A stretch of 22,500 nucleotides of DNA, taken from the IMG/VR virus record IMGVR_UViG_3300011113_000369, positions 1 to 22,500 of that record; one strand, written 5' to 3'. The DNA is from a virus. The translations under genes and the position numbers were made by a program. How positions within the stretch are numbered: the stretch's first letter is position 1; every line of letters starts with the position of its first letter. This document shows positions 8,879 through 15,999 of this stretch, in pieces. The notes beneath the pieces are model-generated. The model saw only the letters and a list, made by a program, of their open reading frames with translations, made no database searches and was not told the origin of the DNA.

Positions 8879-8886
8879 TATTTATG
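8879..8886 (-). promoter_or_regulatory. Late promoter variant CATAAATA
   Basis: It lies in the 38-bp gap between the PEP-CTERM-like gene and the gene starting at 8862, reading leftward. The predicted transcript start is near 8873, about 11 nt before the ATG. It matches the NATAAATA motif described for T4-like cyanophages. Confidence 0.55.
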
Positions 8887-8900
8887 CTTATTTGTTTAAA

Positions 8901-9590
8901 TTATCGTTTTCTGCTTTTTGCTGTAATTATACCTAAAGCCGTAAAAGTAAGAACTTCAGGACCGGGTGGTTCTGGTACAACTAGACCGGGATTCAAAGAT
9001 CCCATACCATAATATTCACCAAATCCGTAGTTGATTCCTAGACCAAGGGTTGTACTATATACATCAAATGGTAACGTACTTGGTGTAAGGAATGCAGAGC
9101 GTGTATCTGTAATATTGAATAAATTAGCATTTATTGGTGTTTCTATTGATAAATTTTGATTGCTTAATGAAGCAATATTTTGAATTGTTTTTTGTGGAAT
9201 TGAAGGAACAGTTATGTCTGCTTGTTTTTCTTGTTGTTCCAATTTTTTATTTTCTACAGCAACAAGATCTTCTTTATCAAATTTGCCTTGTTCTTCTTTT
9301 GCAATCGGTGGTTTTGGAGACCATGGAGTTATTTCAATAGGATCACGGAATGATGTTTTTACTGGATCTTTTTTATCTTGAACTGGCTTACCTTCAGCAG
9401 AAGCCATAGCATCATTCATAGCATTTAAAGTAGATAATACTGCTTTTGTTCCCTGCTCTCCTAAAAGGGTCAAAGCACAAGTGCATACAATAGTTAAAAC
9501 ATAAAACTTCTTTTGAAGTTTTTTTAGACTTTCTTTTGCTTCAATACAAGTTTTGGCGCAAGTTTCACAACCGTGAGAGTGATTGCTCAT
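8901..9590 (-). CDS. Membrane protein with Cys-rich N-terminus and PEP-CTERM-like C-terminus, 229 aa
   Basis: Three parts are visible. Residues 1-29 hold a His/Cys cluster (H4, H6, C8, C11, C15) that could bind a metal, then a Lys-rich helix. Residues 30-44 are a membrane segment (FYVLTIVCTCALTLL). Residues 65-200 are a long, Pro/Gln/Lys-rich, probably periplasmic region. The end is VVPEPPGPEVL, then a short hydrophobic stretch and KSRKR at 225-229. A VPEP motif, hydrophobic segment and final basic cluster define the PEP-CTERM sorting signal, which exosortase handles in many environmental Gram-negative bacteria. The hydrophobic part (about 13 residues) is shorter than typical, so processing is uncertain. 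AAGGA precedes the ATG, and a CATAAATA motif lies upstream. The role is unknown; late membrane or surface function is inferred. Confidence 0.7.
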   Translation of the reverse strand: MSNHSHGCETCAKTCIEAKESLKKLQKKFYVLTIVCTCALTLLGEQGTKAVLSTLNAMNDAMASAEGKPVQDKKDPVKTSFRDPIEITPWSPKPPIAKEEQGKFDKEDLVAVENKKLEQQEKQADITVPSIPQKTIQNIASLSNQNLSIETPINANLFNITDTRSAFLTPSTLPFDVYSTTLGLGINYGFGEYYGMGSLNPGLVVPEPPGPEVLTFTALGIITAKSRKR

Positions 9591-9650
9591 GTTAGTCCTT
9601 TCTTATAGACTGACAGACTAATCTAAATTCTCAACGGGTATAATCTTAAC

Positions 9651-9658
9651 TATTTATG
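9651..9658 (-). promoter_or_regulatory. Late promoter variant CATAAATA
   Basis: It directly follows the stop of the small lipoprotein gene (9660-9662) and reads toward the PEP-CTERM-like gene at 9590. The predicted start near 9645 leaves a leader of about 55 nt containing the AAGGA site. Confidence 0.55.
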
Positions 9659-9659
9659 C

Positions 9660-9956
9660 TTATGGCTTATCTTCTGGAACTATAGGAACCTGTTTTGCTT
9701 TAGTACCTGGTTCGGCTTCTATACAGTTGACTGGTTTAAGAACAAATGTTCTTACACCCCACATTAGAGCAATTATGGCAACTGGGCCGTACCAGAACAA
9801 CCAACCATAAGATTCGGTTTGTGCACCTGGTTCTGCAATTTTATCCTTTAGAGCCATCATTACAACGTTGTCAGAAGTATGATCTGGGATGATGACAGGA
9901 TCAGAGCTGCAGCCAGCAAGAAGAATCATTGAAATTAGAAATAGAAATAGTCTCAT
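9660..9956 (-). CDS. Small lipoprotein with one membrane segment, spanin candidate, 98 aa
   Basis: The N-terminus is a lipoprotein signal: MRLFLFLISMILLAGCSS, with lipobox LLAGC and the modified Cys at residue 16. The mature part has about 35 polar residues, a membrane segment at about 51-72 (YGWLFWYGPVAIIALMWGV) and a 26-residue Pro/Lys-rich tail. A lipoprotein anchored in the outer membrane with a second membrane segment is the plan of a unimolecular spanin, which joins inner and outer membranes in the last step of lysis; here the linker is shorter than in known u-spanins. The preceding gene looks like a holin, which supports a lysis role. AAGGAG lies 6 nt before the ATG. It could instead be an unrelated lipoprotein. 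Confidence 0.65.
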   Translation of the reverse strand: MRLFLFLISMILLAGCSSDPVIIPDHTSDNVVMMALKDKIAEPGAQTESYGWLFWYGPVAIIALMWGVRTFVLKPVNCIEAEPGTKAKQVPIVPEDKP

Positions 9957-9966
9957 GGTTCACTCC

Positions 9967-10404
9967 TTATGACTTGTTGTTGGCTGCTGCAGAGCCAAAG
10001 TAGAATCCTACGATACTGAGAAGAACTTCACGGTTTTCTGATGTCCAGAAGAAACCATTAATTTCTACGAAAGCCTTCTTGGCCGTTGCTGGGATCAAAC
10101 CAAACAAAGCCTCTGGATTCTTGACATCAACTTCTACGAAAGTAGGGACGCCAAAGAACGGAAGAATGAAAGGTGCTGCAAAGGCACCAAATAGAACGAC
10201 AAGTACAATGATTTGGCGAACGACACGGCCTGCGTCAAGGGGAACTCTTTGAGCTGCCTTATCTTGATTTTCAGTTGTTTGTTTGTTGGCTGTAATAAGC
10301 CTTTCGAATATTTCCTTTTGATCTTGGCTCTTTTGTGCCATATAACGAAAAAGAAATCCCGTAACTCCGCCACCTACCATGCTAATCAATTCTGGTGAAA
10401 ACAT
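9967..10404 (-). CDS. Holin-like membrane protein, 145 aa
   Basis: Hydrophobic segments lie at about residues 5-20, 63-86 (RQIIVLVVLFGAFAAPFILPF) and 127-139 (VLLSIVGFYFGSAAA), with a charged stretch in between. The final GFYFGSAA segment resembles the end of three-membrane-segment holins of the gene-transfer-agent type. Holins form holes in the inner membrane and time lysis. The gene is followed by a lipoprotein gene (spanin candidate) and preceded by another membrane-anchored gene, as in a lysis cassette. No endolysin is recognisable in the window. The start has GAGG about 10 nt upstream, and the gene lies 10 nt downstream of the previous stop. The family call rests on topology and the C-terminal motif only. 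Confidence 0.6.
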   Translation of the reverse strand: MFSPELISMVGGGVTGFLFRYMAQKSQDQKEIFERLITANKQTTENQDKAAQRVPLDAGRVVRQIIVLVVLFGAFAAPFILPFFGVPTFVEVDVKNPEALFGLIPATAKKAFVEINGFFWTSENREVLLSIVGFYFGSAAANNKS

Positions 10405-10414
10405 AATCTATACC

Positions 10415-11020
10415 TCAATTCTTTTGATATGAAAGTTGTACCTCAATCGAATCACGAATAGATGCAAAGTGTGTCATAAACTTCTCTTCCTGAGCCAAGT
10501 CTGGGGCATAATCCTTGTGCCACTGAACTAATACGAACCCTACGTTGACATGTTTATTTTTTACTGGAAGACACGCAACATGTGAAATATTTTCATCTTC
10601 AAAGAAATGTTTGGTGTAACTATTTGCAGGCATTGCTGCAACACAGTAGATCATCGGTTTGTTTTCTAAAATTCTTGTCAATAATGGAATAAAGAGAGAG
10701 CAGAGTGTGTTCTTGAACTTCAAAATTTGGGATGTATATCCTTTGTGTGAAGATTCATGGGTTATGGAGAATTTACGCATGGAGATACCATCCATAAAAT
10801 ATTCTCCGTTGTGAAATTGCAACACACTGGCTCTCATCGAATTGCTGGTTAGGCGAAGTTCTGTTAGGAGTTCATTTATTTCACTGTGGATTATTATAAA
10901 ATTATCTGTCTTTTTTCTAGACTTCCAAAATTTTTTAACTCCCAAAGTTAGACCTAATAAGCCTGCAACTCCTATGGCAATATTTTCTACAGTTTTTGGA
11001 AATTCTAGAAATGACGACAT
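10415..11020 (-). CDS. Membrane-anchored QFHNG-motif protein, possibly GAF-like, 201 aa
   Basis: The N-terminal membrane segment is at about residues 11-28 (VENIAIGVAGLLGLTLGV), followed by a basic patch (KKFWKSRKK) that places the rest in the cytoplasm by the positive-inside rule. The soluble part begins with a helix (HSEINELLTELRL) and the motif RASVLQFHNGEYFMDGIS. It then has alternating strands and helices (IYCVAAMPANSYTK, ISHVACLPVKN, VGFVLVQWHKD) that look like a GAF/PAS-type sensor fold. The motif resembles phage proteins of unknown function that I recall; no biochemical role is known to me. It is the first gene after a TATAAATA late promoter, with GGAG 6 nt before the ATG, and heads the holin-like and lipoprotein genes. 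A regulatory role in lysis is a guess from position. Confidence 0.6.
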   Translation of the reverse strand: MSSFLEFPKTVENIAIGVAGLLGLTLGVKKFWKSRKKTDNFIIIHSEINELLTELRLTSNSMRASVLQFHNGEYFMDGISMRKFSITHESSHKGYTSQILKFKNTLCSLFIPLLTRILENKPMIYCVAAMPANSYTKHFFEDENISHVACLPVKNKHVNVGFVLVQWHKDYAPDLAQEEKFMTHFASIRDSIEVQLSYQKN

Positions 11021-11039
11021 TAAAAACTCCGTGTCTTAA

Positions 11040-11047
11040 TATTTATA
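11040..11047 (-). promoter_or_regulatory. Late promoter TATAAATA (leftward)
   Basis: An exact T4-type late octamer on the minus strand. The predicted start near 11034 is about 14 nt before the ATG at 11020. Its upstream edge lies 2 bp from the -35 box of the rightward early promoter. Confidence 0.7.
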
Positions 11048-11049
11048 AG

Positions 11050-11077
11050 TTGACAATCCCCTATTATGGTGTACACT
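11050..11077 (+). promoter_or_regulatory. Sigma70-like promoter for replication block
   Basis: TTGACA (11050-11055), 16 bp, TACACT (11072-11077). The ATG at 11086 follows after 8 bp, so the transcript would have almost no leader. It probably drives the MazG-like and polymerase genes early in infection. Confidence 0.6.
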
Positions 11078-11085
11078 AGGAGCCT

Positions 11086-11409
11086 ATGATGAAACGAGAG
11101 CAACTATTCGAATTACACCAAAATATGTGCATGGAAGCCCTTGAATTGATGCGTAAGAAGAACAATGATTACGCAAACGGGACTGACCCATTTCTAAATT
11201 TTAGACGGGCAGAATATTTGGGTTTTGCCACGGCAGAACTTGGCGTTCTTATTCGCATGACGGATAAAATGTCAAGAATTTCTACCTTTCTGAACAAGGG
11301 CGAACTTTCTCTGGAAAATGAGAGTGTTCAGGATGCGATTGTTGACATAATTAACTATAGTGTTATACTTGCAGGTCTGCTCAAGGACAGAGAAAACAAG
11401 GCTCAATGA
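11086..11409 (+). CDS. MazG-like / DUF1599-type protein, 107 aa
   Basis: The protein is all-helical. It has the pattern KKNNDYANGTDPFLNF (residues 24-39), then LIRMTDKMSRI (55-65) and ESVQDAIVDIINY (79-91). This order matches small phage and bacterial proteins of the DUF1599 type, which resemble all-alpha nucleotide pyrophosphohydrolases (MazG-like) with acidic metal-binding residues (E79, D83, D87). The inferred job is nucleotide-pool or modified-nucleotide metabolism, fitting its place before DNA polymerase. Two ATGs are adjacent at 11086 and 11089. AGGAG at 11078-11082 is only 3 nt from the first and 6 nt from the second, so 11089 is a possible start. The stop overlaps the polymerase start by 4 nt (ATGA). 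Confidence 0.65.
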   Translation: MMKREQLFELHQNMCMEALELMRKKNNDYANGTDPFLNFRRAEYLGFATAELGVLIRMTDKMSRISTFLNKGELSLENESVQDAIVDIINYSVILAGLLKDRENKAQ

Positions 11410-13916
11410 AATTTTATACTGGTTGTGCAATTAAGGGGAACAAGATTCTTGTTCGTGGCTATGGCAATGGCAAGCGGTTTACCGATAGCGTTGCTTTTAA
11501 GCCATCACTATTCATCAGGACCGATGATTCCAGCCAGTATAAGACTATGACAGGAATCAACGTCAAGCGCATGAAGTTTGACAAGATTTATGACTGTCGT
11601 GAGTTTCTAGACCAATACCGAGAGTTGGAGGATTGCCCGATTTATGGGAACACAGATTTCATTACTCAGTATCTATTGGAGACTTATCAAGGTGAGGTGG
11701 AGTATGATCTTTCCACCATCAAGATAGCCTACTTCGACATTGAGTGTGAATCTGAGGGTGGCTTTCCGGATCTAGAGAATCCGAATGAACGGATCAATCT
11801 TATCACGGTGAGAATTTCTGGTTTGAATTATGTGATCGCCATGAAGCCACTCAATCTTCCGACTGGCTGCAAGTTCATTCTTGCGGCCTCTGAAAAAGAC
11901 CTGATTGAGAAGTTTTTCAAAGTTCTCAAGAAGGAAGACCCTGATATTCTCACGGGATGGAATATCAAGTTGTTCGATATCCCCTATATAATTGGTAGGG
12001 CTAGGCTTTTCTTTGATGACAAAGAAATCCAGAGTTGGCTTCCATTTGAGTTGTTGAAAGAGCGGATTACGAACATCGGTGGCAAGGATTTCAAGATCTT
12101 TGAAATGCCGGGTTACACCATTTTGGATTACATGGATCTGTACAAGAAGTTCTCTGGTACGAGTCAGGAAAGTTACGCTCTGAACTTCATTGCAAAGGCG
12201 GAACTAGATGAACAGAAACTGGACTACAGCGAGTATGGCTCTCTTCGGGAGTTTTATACTAAAGACTTTCAAAGATTTGCGGAATATAACATCCAAGATA
12301 CTGAACTGGTTGAAAGACTTGACAATAAGCTCAAGTTGATTGACTTGGCAGTTTCTATTGCATACGAGGCAAAGATCACATTCGATACTGTGTTCTTTGC
12401 TACCCGTATCTGGGAAACCATCTGCTGCGACTATTTGTTGCAGAGAAAGATTGTTCCGCCCCTGAAGACCAAGTATGCAAAGGATGACCAGTTTGTCGGT
12501 GCATACGTCAAAGAGGTTACTCCCGGACTGTATAAGAATGTCGTAAGTTTCGACGCAACCAGTCTGTATCCCAGCATCATCATGGGCTGGAATATCTCAC
12601 CGGAAACCTGTATTGTCAAGAACTCATCTTTGAATGCAGATGACTTCCTGAAAAGCCAGAGACAAGACATCCCAAACATGATTGCGGACGCTAAGAGCCA
12701 AACTGCATGCTTGGCGTGTAATGGGTCTTTCTTCACTAATAAAGTTCGTGGCTTCATTCCAACTCTTATTGAGATTACTTTCAATCAACGCCAAGAGGCC
12801 AAGAAAAAGATGATTGCTTTGGAGAAGCAGTATGAGGAATCCAAGAACAAGGACCTTATTCCTCGGATTGCTGCCCTGAAGATTCGTCAGTCAGTCAAGA
12901 AGATTTTGGCTAACAGCCTTTACGGTTGCTTGGGAAATCCTGCGTTTACATATTCATCACCGGAACTTGCAACCGCAGTTACAGTTACAGGCCAGGTTAT
13001 TATTCGCACCGCCGAAGGCGAGATGAATAACTACATCAACAAGGTGATGAAGAATGGCCAACCAAAAGATTATGTAATCGCTGTCGATACCGATTCTGTG
13101 TATTTAAACCTTGACGATATTATTACCAAGGTTTCTAGCAATACCAAGGTCAAGGATGTTACATCATTCGTTAACGAGATCTGTGAGAAGAACATTCAGC
13201 CACAATTGACCAAGGCAATGACAGATCTTTGCTCTAGATTGAACTGCAACGAAAACAAGATTTCTTTCAAACGTGAGGCAATTGCTTCTGCCGGAATGTT
13301 CATCGCCAAGAAGCGGTATGCTCTACTAGTTTATGATCTTGAAGGTGTTAGATTCACCGATCCCAAACTTAAGATCATGGGCCTTGAAACTGCCCGCAGC
13401 AGCACTCCTGCAATCGTTCGTAACAAACTAAAAGATTGCATCAAGATTATCCTTACGAAAACTCCCGAGGAGTTGCGACAGTTTGTGAATACATTCTATG
13501 ATGATTTTATGAAATTACCTTTGGAAGATGTCGCAGCTCCTCGGGGTGTTAAGGGTATTGGTAAATATAAGGACAATACAAATATCTACAAGTCAGGTAC
13601 TCCAATTGCTACAAAAGCTGCGTTGCTGCACAATTCGTATATAAAGAAGATTGGCATCGACAAGGAAGTTGCACCTATTGGAGAAAATGATAAGATGAAG
13701 TTTGTATTTGTCAAGATCCCAAATCCTTATGGAACTGGTGGTCGTGATGGAGTCATTGGCTTTATCAACAAGCCCCCTGCAAAGTTTGGTCTTGAAAAAT
13801 ACATTGATCGTAAGAAGCAATTTGAGAAAACATTTGGTGAACCTCTCGACAATATTCTTGAGGCTATCAACTGGTCAATAAAAGAAGAAGTCACACTTGA
13901 ATCCTTCTTTGGATGA
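11406..13916 (+). CDS. 43: Family B DNA polymerase, gp43-like, 836 aa
   Basis: This is the replicative polymerase with 3'-5' proofreading. Exonuclease motifs: YFDIECE (D111, E113), GWNIKLFDIP (N186, D191) and YNIQDTE (Y294, D298). Polymerase motifs: SFDATSLYPS (motif A, D383), KKILANSLYG (motif B, near 499-507) and VDTDSVY (motif C, D561 and D563). All catalytic residues are present. The last residues, TLESFFG, resemble the sliding-clamp-binding tail at the gp43 C-terminus, which predicts use of a gp45-type clamp encoded elsewhere. Length is slightly below T4 gp43 (898 aa). The start overlaps the MazG-like stop (ATGA), so the two are translationally coupled. Codon choice is rich in AAG and GAG, unlike the fibre genes. 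Confidence 0.97.
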   Translation: MKFYTGCAIKGNKILVRGYGNGKRFTDSVAFKPSLFIRTDDSSQYKTMTGINVKRMKFDKIYDCREFLDQYRELEDCPIYGNTDFITQYLLETYQGEVEYDLSTIKIAYFDIECESEGGFPDLENPNERINLITVRISGLNYVIAMKPLNLPTGCKFILAASEKDLIEKFFKVLKKEDPDILTGWNIKLFDIPYIIGRARLFFDDKEIQSWLPFELLKERITNIGGKDFKIFEMPGYTILDYMDLYKKFSGTSQESYALNFIAKAELDEQKLDYSEYGSLREFYTKDFQRFAEYNIQDTELVERLDNKLKLIDLAVSIAYEAKITFDTVFFATRIWETICCDYLLQRKIVPPLKTKYAKDDQFVGAYVKEVTPGLYKNVVSFDATSLYPSIIMGWNISPETCIVKNSSLNADDFLKSQRQDIPNMIADAKSQTACLACNGSFFTNKVRGFIPTLIEITFNQRQEAKKKMIALEKQYEESKNKDLIPRIAALKIRQSVKKILANSLYGCLGNPAFTYSSPELATAVTVTGQVIIRTAEGEMNNYINKVMKNGQPKDYVIAVDTDSVYLNLDDIITKVSSNTKVKDVTSFVNEICEKNIQPQLTKAMTDLCSRLNCNENKISFKREAIASAGMFIAKKRYALLVYDLEGVRFTDPKLKIMGLETARSSTPAIVRNKLKDCIKIILTKTPEELRQFVNTFYDDFMKLPLEDVAAPRGVKGIGKYKDNTNIYKSGTPIATKAALLHNSYIKKIGIDKEVAPIGENDKMKFVFVKIPNPYGTGGRDGVIGFINKPPAKFGLEKYIDRKKQFEKTFGEPLDNILEAINWSIKEEVTLESFFG

Positions 13917-13924
13917 GGTATAAT
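13897..13924 (+). promoter_or_regulatory. Sigma70-like promoter in polymerase 3' end, leaderless geometry
   Basis: TTGAAT (13897-13902), 16 bp, consensus TATAAT (13919-13924), then 6 bp to an ATG at 13931. It overlaps the last codons and stop of the polymerase gene and likely starts a transcript for the coiled-coil genes and uvsX. Confidence 0.65.
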
Positions 13925-13930
13925 GTTGGT

Positions 13931-14419
13931 ATGGGATATTCGACTTCAAGAAATTACAACTCCACTACACTTTCTTGGTCCGCTTTTGATGGTGGCAGAA
14001 CTACACCAGTTTATCATGATGGACTAGAATTTAAATCCATAGAACTTGATTACAATCATGCAACTAGAAATGTATATGTTAAAGCTATTGCATTTGCATA
14101 CAGTGCGGGCACAAGAACAGAACTCAATCTTCCAATATTTGCTATAAGTGAAGCATTTTTGGAAAATTTTGGATTTGATGTGAAGCATATCGTGAATCCA
14201 CAGAATTCCACGATAACGGACTTTGTTGACGTTGTTGGAAAGATTGGTATGTGGCAAGAGGGCGTGCAAAGATTGTATAAAAGTTTGCCCGACAATAATA
14301 GAAATCAGTTGAAAAAAGAATTGGAAGAAAAAGATAGACGAATCCAAGAACTGGAAGAAATTATTCATGATCTCAAGGAAGATCTTGAAATGGCAAGAGC
14401 ACTTGCTGTAGAGATTTAA
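13931..14419 (+). CDS. Hypothetical protein with C-terminal coiled coil, 162 aa
   Basis: No family is recognised. The N-terminal two thirds are soluble and beta-rich (TTLSWSAFDGGRTTPVYHDG, YVKAIAFAYSAGTRTELNLP). The last 50 residues form a strongly charged coiled coil with heptads (LKKELEEKDRRIQELEEII). The ATG at 13931 is chosen over the in-frame ATG at 13913 because a near-perfect promoter lies exactly 6 bp upstream of it. The 13913 codon overlaps the polymerase stop (ATGA) and would add MRYNVG; read-through transcripts could use that start. It lies between polymerase and uvsX, so a replication or recombination accessory role is possible but unproven. Confidence 0.7.
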   Translation: MGYSTSRNYNSTTLSWSAFDGGRTTPVYHDGLEFKSIELDYNHATRNVYVKAIAFAYSAGTRTELNLPIFAISEAFLENFGFDVKHIVNPQNSTITDFVDVVGKIGMWQEGVQRLYKSLPDNNRNQLKKELEEKDRRIQELEEIIHDLKEDLEMARALAVEI

Positions 14420-14423
14420 TAAT

Positions 14424-14663
14424 ATGAAAAATTATGTTGATTGTCACAAATTGAATAGATACTGCACTGATGAAGTTACCAACATCATTAGTGAACAATT
14501 TAAAGATGTCCCATTGATTGAAAGAATTGATGCTGTATCATATTCACAAATGTTTTCTTTTTGGAAATATATCCAAGAAACTTTATTCTTGGCATCCGAA
14601 GAGATAAAGAGATTGAATGCTAGAATAAAGGAATTAGAGGAAAAGAATGTCAAAATATCTTAA
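14424..14663 (+). CDS. Small protein with C-terminal coiled coil, 79 aa
   Basis: No family is recognised. It begins MKNYVDCHKLNRYCTDEV and ends in a short coiled coil (EEIKRLNARIKELEEKN). That end is similar in style to the end of the gene just upstream, so the two proteins could pair. The ATG lies 4 nt after the preceding stop and has no clear ribosome binding site. The 3' end overlaps uvsX by 17 nt, and its last codons (GAGG at 14637-14640) supply the uvsX ribosome binding site. Such nesting suggests coupled translation. Confidence 0.65.
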   Translation: MKNYVDCHKLNRYCTDEVTNIISEQFKDVPLIERIDAVSYSQMFSFWKYIQETLFLASEEIKRLNARIKELEEKNVKIS

Positions 14664-15669
14664 AAACTTAATTAGCAAGATTGATAACCCAGACGCAACC
14701 CTAGTATCTGAAGGTATTGATGGTGCCGATGTTTCAGGCTTCATCGATACAGGTTCATATGCTCTGAATGCTCTGCTGTCGGGATCAATCTTTGGTGGAT
14801 TACCTAACAACAAGATCTCTTGCTTGGCAGGAGATCCGGCAACAGGAAAGACCTTCTATGCCATTGGCATCGCAGGCCAGTTCCTAAAGGATCACAAAGA
14901 TGGTGTTGTGATTTATTTTGATACCGAACAGGCAGTTACCTCCGATATGTTCACTGCCCGTGGAGTTGATCCTGAGCGCATAGCGGTCATTCCTGTTGCC
15001 ACAATCGAAGAGTTCAAGACTCAATCCCTCAAGATTGTCAATGACATTCTTGAGCAGCCAGAGGACGAGCGAAAGCCAGTCTTCATGATTCTTGACTCAC
15101 TTGGAATGTTGTCTACCCGCAAGGAGATGACTGACTCTGCTGAAGGCAAAGATGTCCGTGACATGACCAAGGCCCAGCAGACCAAGGCAACCTTCCGTGT
15201 TCTTACCCTTAAGCTTGGAAAGGCAAAGATTCCCATGCTTCTCACCAATCACACATATCAAGTAATTGGTGCGTATGTACCGACCAAGGAGTTGGGTGGT
15301 GGTATTGGTCTGAAGTATGCAGCCAGCAATATTCTTACTCTCTCAAAGAGCAAGGATAAGACTGATGAAGGTGTAGTTGGTAACTTTATCAAGTGCACTA
15401 ATTATAAGAATCGTTTTGTCAAGGAGAACATGAATGTTGAGACTCGTTTGAATTATTCATCCGGTCTCAGCAGATATTATGGTTTGACTGACCTAGCCTT
15501 GAAGTATAATATATTCAAGAAGGTATCGACTCGCGTTGAGTTGCCAGACGGTACTAAGGTATTTGAGAAGAATATTGATGATGAACCTGAGAAGTATTTT
15601 ACAAAAGAAATATTGGAAAAACTTGACAAAGAAATTCAAAAGGATTTTAAGTATGGGCAAAGCAGTTGA
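14647..15669 (+). CDS. uvsX: RecA/UvsX-type recombinase, 340 aa
   Basis: An ATP-dependent strand-exchange protein for recombination-dependent replication and repair. Walker A is GDPATGKT at residues 62-69, a DTEQA segment near 92-96 holds the likely catalytic Glu, and Walker B ends in FMILDS (D150). The LTNHTYQ segment corresponds to the RecA region that senses ATP. The adjacent GGGIGLKYAASNIL stretch is typical of UvsX-like proteins. Length is close to RecA (about 350 aa) and T4 UvsX (about 390 aa). GAGG lies 6 nt before the ATG. It sits in the T4-like position between polymerase and helicase. The last 60 codons shift to A/T-ending codons, unlike the core. Confidence 0.9.
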   Translation: MSKYLKNLISKIDNPDATLVSEGIDGADVSGFIDTGSYALNALLSGSIFGGLPNNKISCLAGDPATGKTFYAIGIAGQFLKDHKDGVVIYFDTEQAVTSDMFTARGVDPERIAVIPVATIEEFKTQSLKIVNDILEQPEDERKPVFMILDSLGMLSTRKEMTDSAEGKDVRDMTKAQQTKATFRVLTLKLGKAKIPMLLTNHTYQVIGAYVPTKELGGGIGLKYAASNILTLSKSKDKTDEGVVGNFIKCTNYKNRFVKENMNVETRLNYSSGLSRYYGLTDLALKYNIFKKVSTRVELPDGTKVFEKNIDDEPEKYFTKEILEKLDKEIQKDFKYGQSS

Positions 15670-15979
15670 TTTTGATCTACTTCCCGATGAGACTACAGAC
15701 CTGACAAACACTTGTCCTATTCTCATCAAAAGTGGAAAGTTTAAAGATATTGTATATCGTTATGGAAAGATTTCTTTCCAAGAACTAGAAGATGGTGCAT
15801 TGAATGTGAACATGGAGGTAGAAATGATTAAGGCACCTGAAGGATTTAATCAACAAGATCCTGAGTTTACTCAGACTGTTGGCGATATCTTTACTAAAAT
15901 TGTAGAAGATCAAGTTACAACAGTTGATGAAAAAGATCTTGAGGCAGATGTTCACGAAGACCAAGTGGACAAACCCTAA
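15653..15979 (+). CDS. Acidic hypothetical protein between uvsX and helicase, 108 aa
   Basis: The start at 15653 has AAGGA (15640-15644) 8 nt upstream and overlaps the uvsX end by 17 nt. An upstream in-frame ATG at 15536 would add 39 residues wholly inside uvsX and is rejected. The protein is acidic (GKAVDFDLLPDETTDLTN, EDQVTTVDEKDLEADVHEDQ), has no signal or membrane segment, and carries a central FKDIVYRYGKISFQELEDG segment. It occupies the same slot as T4 gene 40, but no sequence likeness is claimed. A conserved accessory to recombination or helicase loading is a fair guess. Confidence 0.7.
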   Translation: MGKAVDFDLLPDETTDLTNTCPILIKSGKFKDIVYRYGKISFQELEDGALNVNMEVEMIKAPEGFNQQDPEFTQTVGDIFTKIVEDQVTTVDEKDLEADVHEDQVDKP

Positions 15980-15993
15980 TTAGGTGATATACT
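15966..15993 (+). promoter_or_regulatory. Sigma70-like promoter for helicase, leaderless geometry
   Basis: TGGACA (15966-15971), 16 bp, TATACT (15988-15993) with TGA directly before it (extended -10). Six bases then precede the ATG at 16000. There is no Shine-Dalgarno sequence between the promoter and the gene. Confidence 0.65.
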
Positions 15994-15999
15994 AACAAC

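Noticed and set aside
8812-9012. Rightward frame across 8812-9012
   Set aside because: It spans the ends of two leftward genes with matching promoter and ribosome binding signals; a shadow frame.
15536-15652. Longer start for the 108-aa gene
   Set aside because: The extra 39 codons lie wholly inside uvsX, are basic and unlike the rest, and have no ribosome binding site, whereas 15653 has AAGGA at good spacing.
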